This document shows, piece after piece, positions 34,097 through 44,303 of a stretch of 64,000 bases of DNA; positions within the stretch are counted from its first letter, which is position 1; each line of letters opens with the position of its first letter. Both the position numbers and the translations under genes were made by a program. The notes below the pieces were generated by a model that saw nothing but the letters and a program-made list of their open reading frames with translations, made no database searches and had not been told where the DNA came from. Source of the DNA: Halichondria panicea (taxonomy: Eukaryota; Porifera; Demospongiae; Suberitida; Halichondriidae); assembly GCF_963675165.1 (NCBI RefSeq), contig NC_087379.1:1423201-1487200 (forward strand), given 5' to 3'.

Positions 34097-35101
34097 CCGG
34101 TGTCATAAAATTTTAGGCCCCCCCCCGGGCCTAGAATTTTAACATTTTAGGCCCCCTCTTAAAATTTTAGGCCCCCCATTAACAGCGCAACAGCGGTAAC
34201 ATTATGTGACAGTGCATTCTCAAAATACGCCAATACAGTCTTCTATGGTCTTCACATATATGTATGTCAGTTACTGAATGCAGCTCTCCTCACACACACA
34301 CATTTCATGCATGTACAGTAGTATACCACTGGTCTCACAGCCATCACACTGCACCATGTCATTCTATGAATCAGGCCTCATGCAGCACGAAGCACATAGG
34401 TGCCAACTGTCCCGAATTGGTCAGGACTGTCCAAGATTACCCTTGTCCCGAAAGAAAACTGCTATTGTGATTCCACCATGATACAACAGTTTCTCTCTTG
34501 ACTTCTATCTGTGATTCCACATTACTTGAGAGCTGAGCCAGTGATGCTATTGGAGCATCCCCGCAACAATTTACATCTTCTATGTATAGGAAAACATGGA
34601 GGAAGATATGAATTGTTGTCTTTGCACTGAAATTGTGTGTTTTATACTTTTTGTCCTGAAATTTGGCTGAGAAAGTAAGCATGAAGTTGCAAATAATTAT
34701 GGCGATAGCTATGCAACAACATCGATTGTCTTACAGGAAGATCCAACATTGCAGAGCTGCATCAAAGCATTTAACTCTTATAGGTAAAGCATGAGTAACT
34801 TGAAAGGTAAATCTTCCTTCACTTTGAATTCTATGATAGAATAATAATGCAAACATGTTTGCTACTTTGATACAGAGTCTTTGCATGCATTCAGTCTCTT
34901 TGATGCTTTGTCAACTAATAGAGCCAACCTTACTATATTATTATATCTCTTTGACTTTGTTCTATCCTGCAGAAAAGGATAGCAGAAGAGGGGGGCCTAA
35001 TCTCACAGTGGGGGGCCTAGAATGTTAACATTTTGGACCCCCTGGGGGGCCTAAACTGTTAACATTCTAGGCCCGGGGGGCCCAAAATTTTATGACACCG
35101 G
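34097..35101. mobile_element. Nonautonomous DNA transposon, about 1 kb
   Basis: CCGGTGTCATAAAATTTTAG at the left end is inverted at the right end as AAAATTTTATGACACCGG. Each end carries several subterminal blocks of GGCCCCCC/GGGGGGCC with AATTTTAACATT-type spacers. The interior has no long ORF. It sits where the missing protease exons of the 32441-33967 relic would be expected. Confidence 0.85.
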
Positions 35102-35559
35102 TTCTATTGCGTTTCCAATCCCTCTCCCTCCTATCTATGGTACAGTGTAGCTTGTCAACTTTTAGCAATGGTGAACAATTTTAAACCATACCCCTTTTGA
35201 ATGCTTGCGGTACATTTTTGCATTTTTGTGTGGAAATTCTTGAAATGCCATCGTTCCGAAATTCCAGAACTGTACACGAAAACCTGGCAATAGTTACCAT
35301 ACGTAGTATCAGATTGTGGAGTATGGCCCGCGAGACTACGTGCAGGGTTGTATCAGTTCACCAAAGTTGTACTCAGCCCCACCCCTCATAGCTAAATACT
35401 CTAACGACCGTTTACCACAGCGTTCTGCAATGCATTCAGCCCCAACCCTCTTATCATTCTGTGTGTACTGATCCTTTACCAAACCTTCAAACATAATTAT
35501 ATAAAAATAGGAATACACATTGGGACTAACTACAACTTATGCTAAACAGATTTCTTTTG
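35102..35559. other. Arm of an inverted duplication, noncoding
   Basis: GGGGTGGGGCTGA and CAGAACGCTGTGG-type sequence here is the inverse of 40330-40470, downstream of the protease gene at 38043. This shows that the pseudogene and that gene belong to one inverted duplication that includes their 3' flanks. No exon is seen. Confidence 0.55.
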
Positions 35560-37660
35560 TTATGGGGATCCTGTACAAAACAAAACAGTTTTGAATCACA
35601 ATAATTGTAACACATTATTTTATCCTTACTCTTGTATGCATCTTCCAAATATTTCAGGTCTGTAACAGAAGGATCCTCTGCCAGAAACTGCCTTTTGTGA
35701 AGGCCTTCGATGATTACTTCGTCTTCCTCTGGTATACCACTATCACGCAGTGACTTGAGTCTACGCAGATCCGGATTCTTGAACCAGTGTACATCGAACC
35801 TGAGAAGAGATAAATCAGTCAACCACCCAATTATTGGAGCTAACATAAGACAAAGTGCAAAGTGAAGATAAATAGAAATTCAGTGCACATTTACCCATAG
35901 TGCATGATGCTGAGTGGGTCATAGTCTTGTGACAAGGTGTACTTTTTCTGAATTTCATATTTGTCCAGTCCATGCCAAATGTCGAGACTCCATCTTTTGA
36001 ATTTTTAGTACTGAAACGATCAGAATCATTCGTTGTCTTAATTTCTTGTCAATGTACTTGTTTAAAACCTGCCACAACTCTGACCGCTGGTGTTCGTGCT
36101 CAAACCCCAAGGCATGTCCAAACTGATGGATGACCAGACTTCTCCTGCTTCTTATTTTGCTTGACAATGATAAATTCGTCAGTAAGATCTAGCACCATAG
36201 TCGGCTTGCTTCCGCACTCTTTGGCATGCATGCCCACCATTGACCAATAACCCTCTGACTTGGTACCTTTCATCTCTAAATAAGTGGGGGGGCAAATCAA
36301 GTTGACTGTACATACTTTTAATTGGCTTACCTGCAAACTTGACTCGTATGTCGGCCTTGTTTAATACTTCACATAGGTTAAATTCTGGAATGTTGCTATT
36401 CATCGGATCTTTCCGCCAGGCTTCGTTAGCCCAGTCCAATATTTGCTGAGTAGTCACTCCAATACGCCAGCTATCTAGGACTGGAGGATTCATGAAGTAC
36501 ACCTTAAGTATCTCTCTCTGCCAAACTTTTTCACATTGAACCACAGCTGCGGCTCCATCATGATGCTCAGTTTCCGCTTGGAGTGGTAGTGGTTCACATT
36601 CGGGCCCAGTTGAGCAGAACTGTATTGAGAAACAAATTACTGAGTATAGACACATGCATACATGCAATCTCCAGTTCTACAAGACTCCTGTAAATAATCA
36701 TATTCAAGTTGAGCTTGGCGCTCATTAGCTTTTACAGCTACATATATACCTCCAATGCGTCGTCACATGTCTCAATGAAAACCCCACCTATAGTACTACA
36801 TGTATACACTCACCGCACACATCTCTTCTTCTCCGTCCACGTCACTAGGTAACTGTACACGGCAATAATACAAAGGTTGATTGCCATGCATACATAATTA
36901 TAATGTATAGAGACTATTATATTAGTTACGGACCATAGCATCCTTTATGGAGGAAAGAGGCCATTTATGTTACCTTTAAAAATCTCCCACAACTCGTATA
37001 AATTAAGTTGTGGGCGGATGGAATGCAGAGCTACCAACTGTACATGATGCAGTGTTTGTTCATGAATTATTCATGATTGTTTTTGAGACATTGTTTCTTT
37101 TATGTGTTATACTGTTGCACTACTCATAAGTAACTATTACAGCGCTTGCTAGCTATCAGTACGCTAACTAGATGGCAAAACTTTACCGCAAAGATCTTGT
37201 GGGAAAAATAGTAGAGAAAGAAAGACTCAAACAAGAACTAAACAGTGACCTAGTAGCAGTTTATGATATTTCTGAGGGCGGCTATTCAAACTGAAGAAAA
37301 ATACCAGAGTTTACTAGCTATAGTCGGCTAGTTTTCTATACTTCTATACGAGCTAACTTGATGACTGTTTGTAAAATTGTTTTGACATTAATCTCACAGA
37401 GCTAGTAGGGCACTCAAGCCACGACAATACATCTTACACTGAATGAATGACAAGCCCCCACCTCCCCCAGTACGGCCATAGCCTGGCATAGGTGGGGATT
37501 GATATGTAGTCTACGTGCAAACAATATATTGAAGACACATTAATTTTGTAGCAACTTAGCCAGACAGCTACAGCTTTTCAAGAATTAATAAACATAATGG
37601 CCCTATAGGCAACATAAACTTGTACTATAGTCTACTTACCTGATCTCTTCCCTCAGCTAT
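35560..37660 (-). pseudogene. Metzincin protease pseudogene with HQFGH active site
   Basis: The exon layout matches the genes at 27012 and 38043: 37640-37660, 36814-36852, 36331-36619, 35895-36275, 35630-35799 and 35560-35570. Several lesions are visible. The start codon is ATA (AAAATAGCTGAG where paralogues have AAAATGGCTGAG). At least two frameshifts lie in the fourth exon, one before RRSLVIH and one after NKYIDK. The zinc motif reads HQFGHALGFEHEHQR, replacing the catalytic glutamate by glutamine. The other exons and splice sites remain recognisable, so decay is recent. An inactive decoy is conceivable, but the frameshifts argue against any full-length product. Confidence 0.8.
37172..37294 (+). 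CDS. Hypothetical 40-residue ORF antisense to the pseudogene intron
   Basis: Second copy of the ORF at 27921-28043 (MAKLYRKDLVGKIV ... YDISEGGYSN), intact with a few substitutions. It lies in the first intron of the protease pseudogene, on the opposite strand. No family recognised. Confidence 0.25.
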   Translation: MAKLYRKDLVGKIVEKERLKQELNSDLVAVYDISEGGYSN

Positions 37661-37820
37661 TTTGTGCAATGTTTATATATCACCTTGGTTGTTCGACTTC
37701 TCCAAGTTTATAAACAAAGGTATCATTACTGTTATTAAATGTTTAATATTTTGATACCACAAAAAAGTGAGTTGTAGGAACAATTCAGATCATTCCAACT
37801 TTTGTCCAAGCTTTCTGGCT

Positions 37821-37910
37821 GTGCAAATATATGGCATATTGCACTGCGGTGACTTGTTAGCTTTGATGTGCCTGGCTTCACTGTGCAATATGCCATATAT
37901 TTGCACTGTG
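37821..37910. repeat. Foldback at the centre of an inverted duplication
   Basis: GTGCAAATATATGGCATATT and its inverse AATATGCCATATATTTGCAC flank a roughly 37-base loop. It sits between the pseudogene and the intact gene at 38043, near the symmetry point of their inverted duplication. One arm recurs at 38728-38756. Confidence 0.8.
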
Positions 37911-38042
37911 GTTTCTTTGATCTTTTCCTCAAACATGCAACAAGAGTATAAATGTTCGTGGTTGCATTGGCCTAACATAATAACATTAAATTGGAGAAGT
38001 CGAACAAGCCAAGCTTCAGGTGATATATAAACATTGCACAAA

Positions 38043-40155
38043 ATGGCTGAGAGAAGAGATCAGGTAAGTAGACTATAGTACAAGTTTATGATGCTAGCCC
38101 AGGGCCATTTATAAATAAATTCCTGAGCTATAGCTGTAGCTGTCTGGCTATTAAAGTTTTTTTGGCTACAAAATTAATGTGTTCTTCAATATAATTATTG
38201 TTTGCACGTACATATCAATCCCCACCTATGGCCGTACTGGGGAAGGTGGGGGTTTCTCATTCATTCAGTGTAAGATGTATTGTCGTGGCTTGAGTGCCCC
38301 TACTAGCTCTGTGAGATTAATGTCAAAACAATTTCACAAACAGTCATCAAGTTAGCTCATGTAGAAGTAGAAAACTAGCCTACTAGCTAGTAAACTCTGG
38401 CATTTTTCTTCAGTTTAAATAGCCGCCCTCAGAAATATCATAAACTGCTACTAGGTCACTGTTTAGTTCTCGTTTGAGTCTTTCTTTTCTATTTTGCCCA
38501 CAAGATCTTTGGGGTAAAGTTTTTCCATCTACAAGCGCTGTAATATGAGTAGTGCAACAGTATAGACACATAAAATAATAGAAACAATGTCTCAAAAACA
38601 AATCATGAGCAAACACTGCATCGTGTACAGTTGGTAGCTCTGCATTCCATCCGGCCACAACTTAATTTATACGAGTTGTGGGAGATTTTTAAAGGTCACA
38701 TAAATGGCCTCTTTCCTCTATAATTTCACTGTGCAATATGCCATATATTTGCACTGTGGTTTCTTTGATCTTTTGCTCAAACAGCAACAACTAATAAAAT
38801 AGTCTCTATTTAATAATTATGATTATTATGTATGCATGGCAATCAACCTTTGTATTATTGCCGTGTACAGTTACCTAGTGACGTGGACGAAGAAGAAGAG
38901 ATGTGTGCAGTGAGTGTATACATGTATTACTATAATTATGAAGGTGGGGTTTTCATTGAGACATGTGACAACGCATTGGAGGTATATATGTAGCTGTAAA
39001 AGCTAATGAGTGCCAAGCTCAACTTAAATATGATTGTTTACAGGAGTCTCGTAGAACTGGAGATTGCATGTATGCATGTGTCTATACTCAGCAATTTGTT
39101 TCTCAATACAGTTCTGCTCAACTGGGCCCGAATGTGAACCACTACCACTCCAAGCGGAAACTGAGCATCATGATGGAGCCGCAGCTGTGGTTCAATGTGA
39201 AAAAGTTTGGAAGGGGAGAGAGACACTTAAGGTGCACTTCATGAACCCTAAGGTTCTAGAGAGCTGGGGTATTGGAGTGACCCCTGAGCAGATATTGGAC
39301 TGGGCTAACGAAGCCTGGTGGAAGGGTGAGGACAGCAACGTCCCAAAATTTAAGCCGTGTGAAGTATTAAACAAAGTCGACATACGAGTCAAGTTTGCAG
39401 GTAAGCCAATTAAAAGTACATACAGTCAACTTGATTTCCCCCCCCACTTATTTAGGTACCAAGTCGGAGGGTTGCTGGTGGGCAAGCATGCCGATAGGTG
39501 CGGAAGCAAGAAGCCGACTATGGTGCTAGATCTTACTGACGAATTTATCATTGTCAAGGAAAAAAAGATTCAATACAGGAGAAGTTTGGTCATCCATGAG
39601 TTTGGACATGCCTTGGGGCTTGAGCATGAACACCAGCGCTCTGAGCTGTGGAAGGTTTTAGACAAGTACATTGACACGGAGAAAATGAATGATTCTGATC
39701 GTGTCAGTACTAACAGATCAAGAGATGGAGTCTCGACATTTGGCATGGACTGGACAAATAGGAACTTCAAGGAAGGGAAAAAGTACACCTTGTCACAAGA
39801 CTATGACCCACTCAGTATCATGCACTATGGGTAAATGTGCACTGAATTTCCATTATCTTCACTTTGTCTTATGTTAGCTCCAATAATTGGGTGGTTGACT
39901 GATTTATCTCTTCTCAGGTTTGACATGGACTGGTTCAAGGATGAGCGTCTGCGTAGACTCAAGTCACTGCCAGATGATATACCAGAGAAAGACAAAGTGA
40001 TCATCGAAGGCTTTCACAAGAGGAAGTTGCTGGCGAAGGAGCCTTCTGATACAGACCTGAAATATTTGGAAGATGCATACAAGAGTAAGTATAAAATGAC
40101 GTGTTACAATTATTATGATTCAAAACTGTTTTGTTTTGTTACAGAATCCCCATAA
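38043..40155 (+). CDS. Metzincin zinc protease with apparently retained intron
   Basis: The exons are 38043-38063, 38871-38909, 39112-39830, 39918-40084 and 40145-40155, giving 318 residues. The leader is MAERRDQ plus LPSDVDEEEEMCA. The protease starts VWKGRETLKVHFMNPKVLES, with zinc site HEFGHALGLEHEHQR and Met-turn PLSIMHY. Paralogues have an intron at the place equivalent to 39401-39455. Here those 55 bases have usable GT/AG ends, but splicing them would break the frame, because seven bases are missing just downstream (the CWSMVG region). Reading through the former intron keeps one frame. The usual CWSMVG segment is replaced by intron-derived residues (PIKSTYSQLDFPPHLFRYQ). Function may be changed; the zinc site is intact. 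Confidence 0.7.
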
Positions 40156-40794
40156 CAAAAGAAAGTTTAGTTGCTGAAACATAAGTTGTAGTTAGTCTCA
40201 ATGTGTATTCTTTTTGTTAGTCTGGGGGCCAGACCTTTTTCTCAGAGGGGGGAGGGGGAAGAGAGAATCCTAGCTCTCTTGATTTTGCCCCCGAGCTATT
40301 AGGTCTGGCCCCCAGACTATCTTTTTGTATGTTTGAAGGTTTGGTAAAGGATCAGTACACACAGAATGATAAGAGGGGTGGGGCTGAATGCATTGCAGAA
40401 CGCTGTGGTAAAGGGTCGTTAGAGTATTTAGCTATGAGGGGTGGGGCTGAGTACAACTCTGGTGAACTGAAACTCTAATTATAACCATATTGGTATGCTC
40501 GGGTTCTGGGACCAGGGTGGTGGTGTGTGTCACTTTTAGTGTTGCATCATTGGTTATTATTTTTGTTTGAGTCATGTATACAAATCTGTCATATCATCGC
40601 TATACGTATGGTACGGTGAATTTTTACAAGTAGGGAATGAATTCCTATAAGTGAGTATGGTCATATTACAGAATAGATTAAAAAAAATGTGGGTGAGATT
40701 GTATGCATGGTTCCAAAAATAAATAATTTTCAATGATCCTAGAAATACCGTAATTTATGGGTAATAGTTCCAGCTATCCCGCAAGTCTAATGTC
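40156..40794. other. Intergenic, duplicated 3' flank
   Basis: Holds the protease gene's 3' flank, mirrored at 35340-35560, and a roughly 100-base foldback at 40218-40320 listed separately. TTTGGTAAAGGATCAGTACA and TTAGTGTTGCATCATTGG blocks recur downstream of both broken proteases (near 45010-45220 and 48470-48690). No exon. Confidence 0.55.
40218..40320. repeat. Foldback element with TAGTCTGGGGGCCAGACCT ends
   Basis: TAGTCTGGGGGCCAGACCT at the left is inverted at the right as AGGTCTGGCCCCCAGACTA. The roughly 65-base middle is purine-rich then AT-rich. Noncoding. Confidence 0.9.
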
Positions 40795-41484
40795 TTATAA
40801 TAGATTCTTTTCCACGCATTTGCAGCCAATTTTTACTGTTTTGTCTGAGGATTTCCAACATCCATTTTCTTTCTTTGCGAAGTGTACTTGTTGATTCAAT
40901 TGCTTGCACTCTACTCTATTCATAATCACTGCAGGTAGGCCTTTTTTAATGCCACAGTCTGTAGTCTGGATTTGATATGCTGGAAACTCGTCTGCGTTGT
41001 ATGCACAAGTGTAGCTCCAAGAGCAGATGCTGTTGTCCCCGGCCGCACGAGTCAGATCTCTCTGAAAAGTTTGACAGTTATCAAGATGTTTTTGTTCATC
41101 TGTTACACTGTCTTCTTTTTTTAGATCCTCGAGGTTCAAGTAAATTTCAGGGTAGACAAAAAAGGGAAACAGAGATGTATGCATTCCCAGGTTGTTCACA
41201 TCTCCAAAATCTTGAGCTAACAATTGCTTGAGGCTGAGGCATGCTCCTTGCAAAGAAACCATTTTTTCTTCACTGGTAGAATTGCTATTGTCATTACTAG
41301 TTCTGTCCACATTTGCTGTTGAAATGCAGGATTCTCCTGTGCAGTCAACTTGTCTTGTATCAGGTAGAGATTCGAGTGTGTGAGAATGGGCTGGTGCTCC
41401 GGAGATTAGTGGTAAAGCACTTGTGGTTGCTAATAGAGCAATTAGCAATAGAAAGAATGTTCTGCACAATGTAAATGCTGCCAT
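40795..41484 (-). CDS. Secreted IL-17-like cysteine-rich protein 1
   Basis: A single-exon ORF of 229 residues. The first 23 or so residues are a signal peptide (LCRTFFLLLIALLATTSALP). A variable region with N-glycosylation sites follows. The C-terminal 80 residues (CSWSYTCAYNADEFPAYQI, then CKQLNQQVHFAKKENGCW and VKIGCKCV) match the IL-17 pattern of W, D-x-x-x-P, paired cysteines and a final GCxCV. Secretion and a cystine-knot cytokine fold are predicted; a receptor is unknown. It is the first of four similar short genes on this strand. TATAAAAT lies about 50 bases before the ATG. Other cystine-knot families such as Spaetzle-like proteins cannot be excluded. Confidence 0.65.
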   Translation of the reverse strand: MAAFTLCRTFFLLLIALLATTSALPLISGAPAHSHTLESLPDTRQVDCTGESCISTANVDRTSNDNSNSTSEEKMVSLQGACLSLKQLLAQDFGDVNNLGMHTSLFPFFVYPEIYLNLEDLKKEDSVTDEQKHLDNCQTFQRDLTRAAGDNSICSWSYTCAYNADEFPAYQIQTTDCGIKKGLPAVIMNRVECKQLNQQVHFAKKENGCWKSSDKTVKIGCKCVEKNLL

Positions 41485-41532
41485 GGTTAGTTGTAGTTGA
41501 TAGACTGTTATAAGGTTCCATTTCTGCTGTAT

Positions 41533-41540
41533 TTTATAGC
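41533..41540 (-). promoter_or_regulatory. TATA box of IL-17-like gene 1
   Basis: CTATAAAATACAGCAG on the minus strand lies about 50 bases before the ATG at 41484. The block from here to the start codon is almost unchanged upstream of the other three short genes. Confidence 0.55.
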
Positions 41541-42131
41541 AAGACTTAATTGCTGAAGTGACAACTCAAGCATAGGGTATATTTATTATTCTTAGAGTAA
41601 CTAGACAAAGATGTGAGCTAATTCCAATTGCAACATAAATCATTAAGGAAGCATCAAGGTATGCGTAATAGTTTGCCTCATCTACTGCATTATACAGTGT
41701 GACTGAAACCGAATATTATGATAGCTTTCAGTCTGGGTAGTGCAGTCTATTTTTAAGTTTTGGTAAGGGATCGATGGATACACAGAAAGATAAGAGGGGT
41801 GGGGCTGCTGTTGCAGTAAGGAGGCTAAGAGGGTGGGGCTGAGTCCACCCTAGCCTGATTAAAATAATCGGCCTGGTCCGAGGCTAAGTCCACCCAGGAT
41901 TGATAAACTGGTGTGTGTCACTATAGCTACACTACATACAATACATGCACTGTTTGAATTTTGGTTTACAAGTGGGGAAATCCTGAATAATCGTTATGCT
42001 AATAAGTGAGTGTGGTGATAGATATCATGTATAGAATGTAGATAGGTGAGATTGACTGTATGGTTAAATAATTTTCAGTGCCTAAAAAAATCATCCTAGA
42101 TAAACAGGTATAGTCCAGCTATCCCGCAAGT
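41541..42131. other. Intergenic spacer of the IL-17-like array
   Basis: Contains a protease 3'-flank relic (TTTGGTAAGGGATCGATGG, AGAGGGTGGGGCTGAGT at about 41756-41850) without any protease exon, then the conserved sequence downstream of the next IL-17-like gene. A short TAGCCTGATT...GAGGCTA foldback lies at about 41849-41885. Confidence 0.5.
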
Positions 42132-42791
42132 CTAATAATCGTTTTCTTGTGTGATTTTTTCGAATTTGCAGCCAATGTTTATATCTTTGTCTGCAGAATT
42201 CCAACATCCATTTTCTTTTTTTGCAAAGTGTACCGACTGAGTTAATTGTTGGCATTTGAAGCTATTCCGTAGGCTTTCTTTCGGCTTACTGCAGTTTGTG
42301 GCCTGAATTTGGTAGTGTGGAAACTCGTCAGCTTTGTATTCACAAGTGTAGCTCCAGGAGCAGATGCCACCTTCACGAGCCAGTCCTACCAGCAAAGTTT
42401 CACAGTTTTCAAGATGTTTTTGTTCAGCTGTTATACTTCTGTCTTTTTCGAAGTCCAAGTAAATTTCAGGGTAGGCAAAAAAGGGGAATAGAGATTTACT
42501 CGCTTCCTTCACCTCTCCAAAATCTTCGGCTAATCGTTGCTCAAGACTGAGACATCCTTGTGAAGAAGCGTTAGAATTGCTATTGTCATTACTAGTTCTG
42601 TTCACATTTACTGTTGAATTGCATGATTCTCCTGTGCAGTCAACTTGTCTTGCTTGTCTTGTATCAGGTAGAGATTCGAGTGTTTGAGGAGGATGGGCTG
42701 GTACTCTTGAGATTAGTGGTAAAGCACTTGTGGCTGCTAATAGAGCAATTAGCAATAGAAAGAATGTTCTGCACAATGTAAATGCTGCCAT
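42132..42791 (-). CDS. Secreted IL-17-like cysteine-rich protein 2
   Basis: A single-exon ORF of 219 residues with the same signal peptide (LCRTFFLLLIALLAATSALP). An RQARQVDCTGESC segment suggests a dibasic-like processing region. NRTSNDNSNSNASS is rich in potential N-glycosylation sites. The C-terminal IL-17-like domain has CSWSYTCEYKADEFPHYQI and VHFAKKENGCW. The end reads NIGCKFEK, so the last cysteine of the family's GCKC is replaced by phenylalanine, as in copy 3. This should remove one disulphide partner. The promoter TATA block is kept. A broken long paralogue lies directly upstream (43151-43754). Confidence 0.65.
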   Translation of the reverse strand: MAAFTLCRTFFLLLIALLAATSALPLISRVPAHPPQTLESLPDTRQARQVDCTGESCNSTVNVNRTSNDNSNSNASSQGCLSLEQRLAEDFGEVKEASKSLFPFFAYPEIYLDFEKDRSITAEQKHLENCETLLVGLAREGGICSWSYTCEYKADEFPHYQIQATNCSKPKESLRNSFKCQQLTQSVHFAKKENGCWNSADKDINIGCKFEKITQENDY

Positions 42792-42835
42792 GGTTAGTTG
42801 TAGTTGATAGACTGTTGTAAGGTTCCATTTCTGCT

Positions 42836-42846
42836 GTATTTTTATA
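42836..42846 (-). promoter_or_regulatory. TATA box of IL-17-like gene 2
   Basis: CTATAAAAATACAGCAG on the minus strand, about 50 bases before the ATG at 42791. Copies 3 and 4 have the same element at about 46151-46161 and 49650-49660. Confidence 0.5.
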
Positions 42847-43150
42847 GCAAGACTTACTAAAATGACAACTCGTTGGGTATATTCTTAGAGTAACTATAGA
42901 CAAAGATACATGTGAGCTAATTCCAATTGCATCCTCACATCAAGGAAGTGGACCAGAAAATCAAGGTATGTATTATCATGGTGTTATAGTTTGCCTCATC
43001 CAGTGTGTTATACAGTGTGACTGAAATTGAATGAACACGTTGTTTACTTTTTGGATTAGATTCTACTATATATAACTCTAATAATAGCTGTAATATAGTA
43101 GAATATAGAATGCAAATAAAAAATTTCATCAAGTCCTTCACAGATTATCC

Positions 43151-43754
43151 ATGCAGCGAATTTACAACTGCATCCTGCGTTTACTTTTTGCAGCTGATAG
43201 TCAGGTCCCCACTCGTCATAGCCTTCCGAGTCCATTCGCCAGTCGCCTTGAGTGAATTAAAACCCACTTATTTCTCTCTATAGAAACAACCTGGTGCGTA
43301 CGAGGGACATGATGGAGCATGCGGTTCAGAGCAACCATGGCAATCAATGTTGAGCATGCATGTATAGTGAGAGAAATATTGTAAAAAATGGTAGTCCATG
43401 AGCAAGCAATTGGTTCATCCGGCTATTGGGCAGACACTGCTTGGCATAGGATATTCTTTCACAGCTAGTATTTCCACCAAGTGCATGCATAGATTGTTAG
43501 GCCTTCCTCGATGGTGTCTAGCGTGATATGTTAGCAACTATATATATATGAGCATTGCTTCTTAGGAATAGTTCAGCAAACAGCTCTTGCTTCGTGGCTT
43601 GCATTTAGTTGGGCATATTTCTTCAATACCTCCTGTTATCAGCTGTTTAACAATGTTATTCGTTCTATGTTTCTGGGCAGATTATGCAACATAACTGGAG
43701 CAAAACACAGAGCATAAAACTGTAAATTACAGCTGAAAGTTTGAAAAGTTGCAT
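43151..43754 (-). pseudogene. Broken copy of the long IL-17-like gene
   Basis: Minus-strand sequence follows the intact gene at 50022-50819, from its ATG (ATGCAACTTTTCAAAC at 43754) to its cysteine-rich end near 43151. About 190 bases of the variable region are deleted and there are many small indels and a TATATATA insertion. The HGCSEP-type and GCFYRE-type coding blocks are recognisable only in shifting frames. Confidence 0.8.
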
Positions 43755-44303
43755 TCTTAATTCTTGTTGGTCTTATAATATTTCAAAAGTGTTTATAGTT
43801 AAACAAACATTTTAGTTTTATATACTACTGCAAGGTGCAAAATATGGCTCATGTTTACAAGCATTTTGTTAGGTTTTTTTTTTCATTGATTTACTGCATA
43901 GAAATGGCAAATTTACCGAAGATTTTTGTGGATGCAAATTATGGCTTTCTCACGCAGCTTTACCCTTCTTGTGTTGTGTAAGCTGAGACCTTTCCAAGTT
44001 CCTGCGTGCAATTATTCATAGCGAAAACTATTCATACAGTTAGTTTCATTTCACCGAAGCACTAGCATGCACCCGCAGTGCTTTCATTGAGTTTGTCGCA
44101 GATTTTACAGCTTTCAACACTCCGTGAAATGAAGCTGATGAAAAAACGGTTTTATACCCCCCAAAAGCAAATTTGTGTTATCGAAGGTAGATGTAACAGG
44201 AAGTAAATTATATTAGCTAACCACTGACCATGATATTACAGCTTCATTTCACGGAGTTCAACAATATTGCACATGTATGCGCGGTTATGTACAATTCGCT
44301 CTC
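43755..44303. other. Intergenic, duplicated upstream flank
   Basis: Contains the TATA region of the broken long gene (TTTTATATACTACTG, about 43816), then sequence shared with 50930-51060 (GGATGCAAATTATGGCTTTC). Two blocks near 44100-44160 and 44235-44260 (TTTCAC...GGAGTT) are related to 47060-47150. No intact exon. Confidence 0.45.

Noticed and set aside
2664-40155. Secreted matrix metalloproteinases or classical astacins
   Set aside because: No signal peptide, no cysteine-switch propeptide and no hemopexin or CUB modules. SAM and death domains point to the cytosol.
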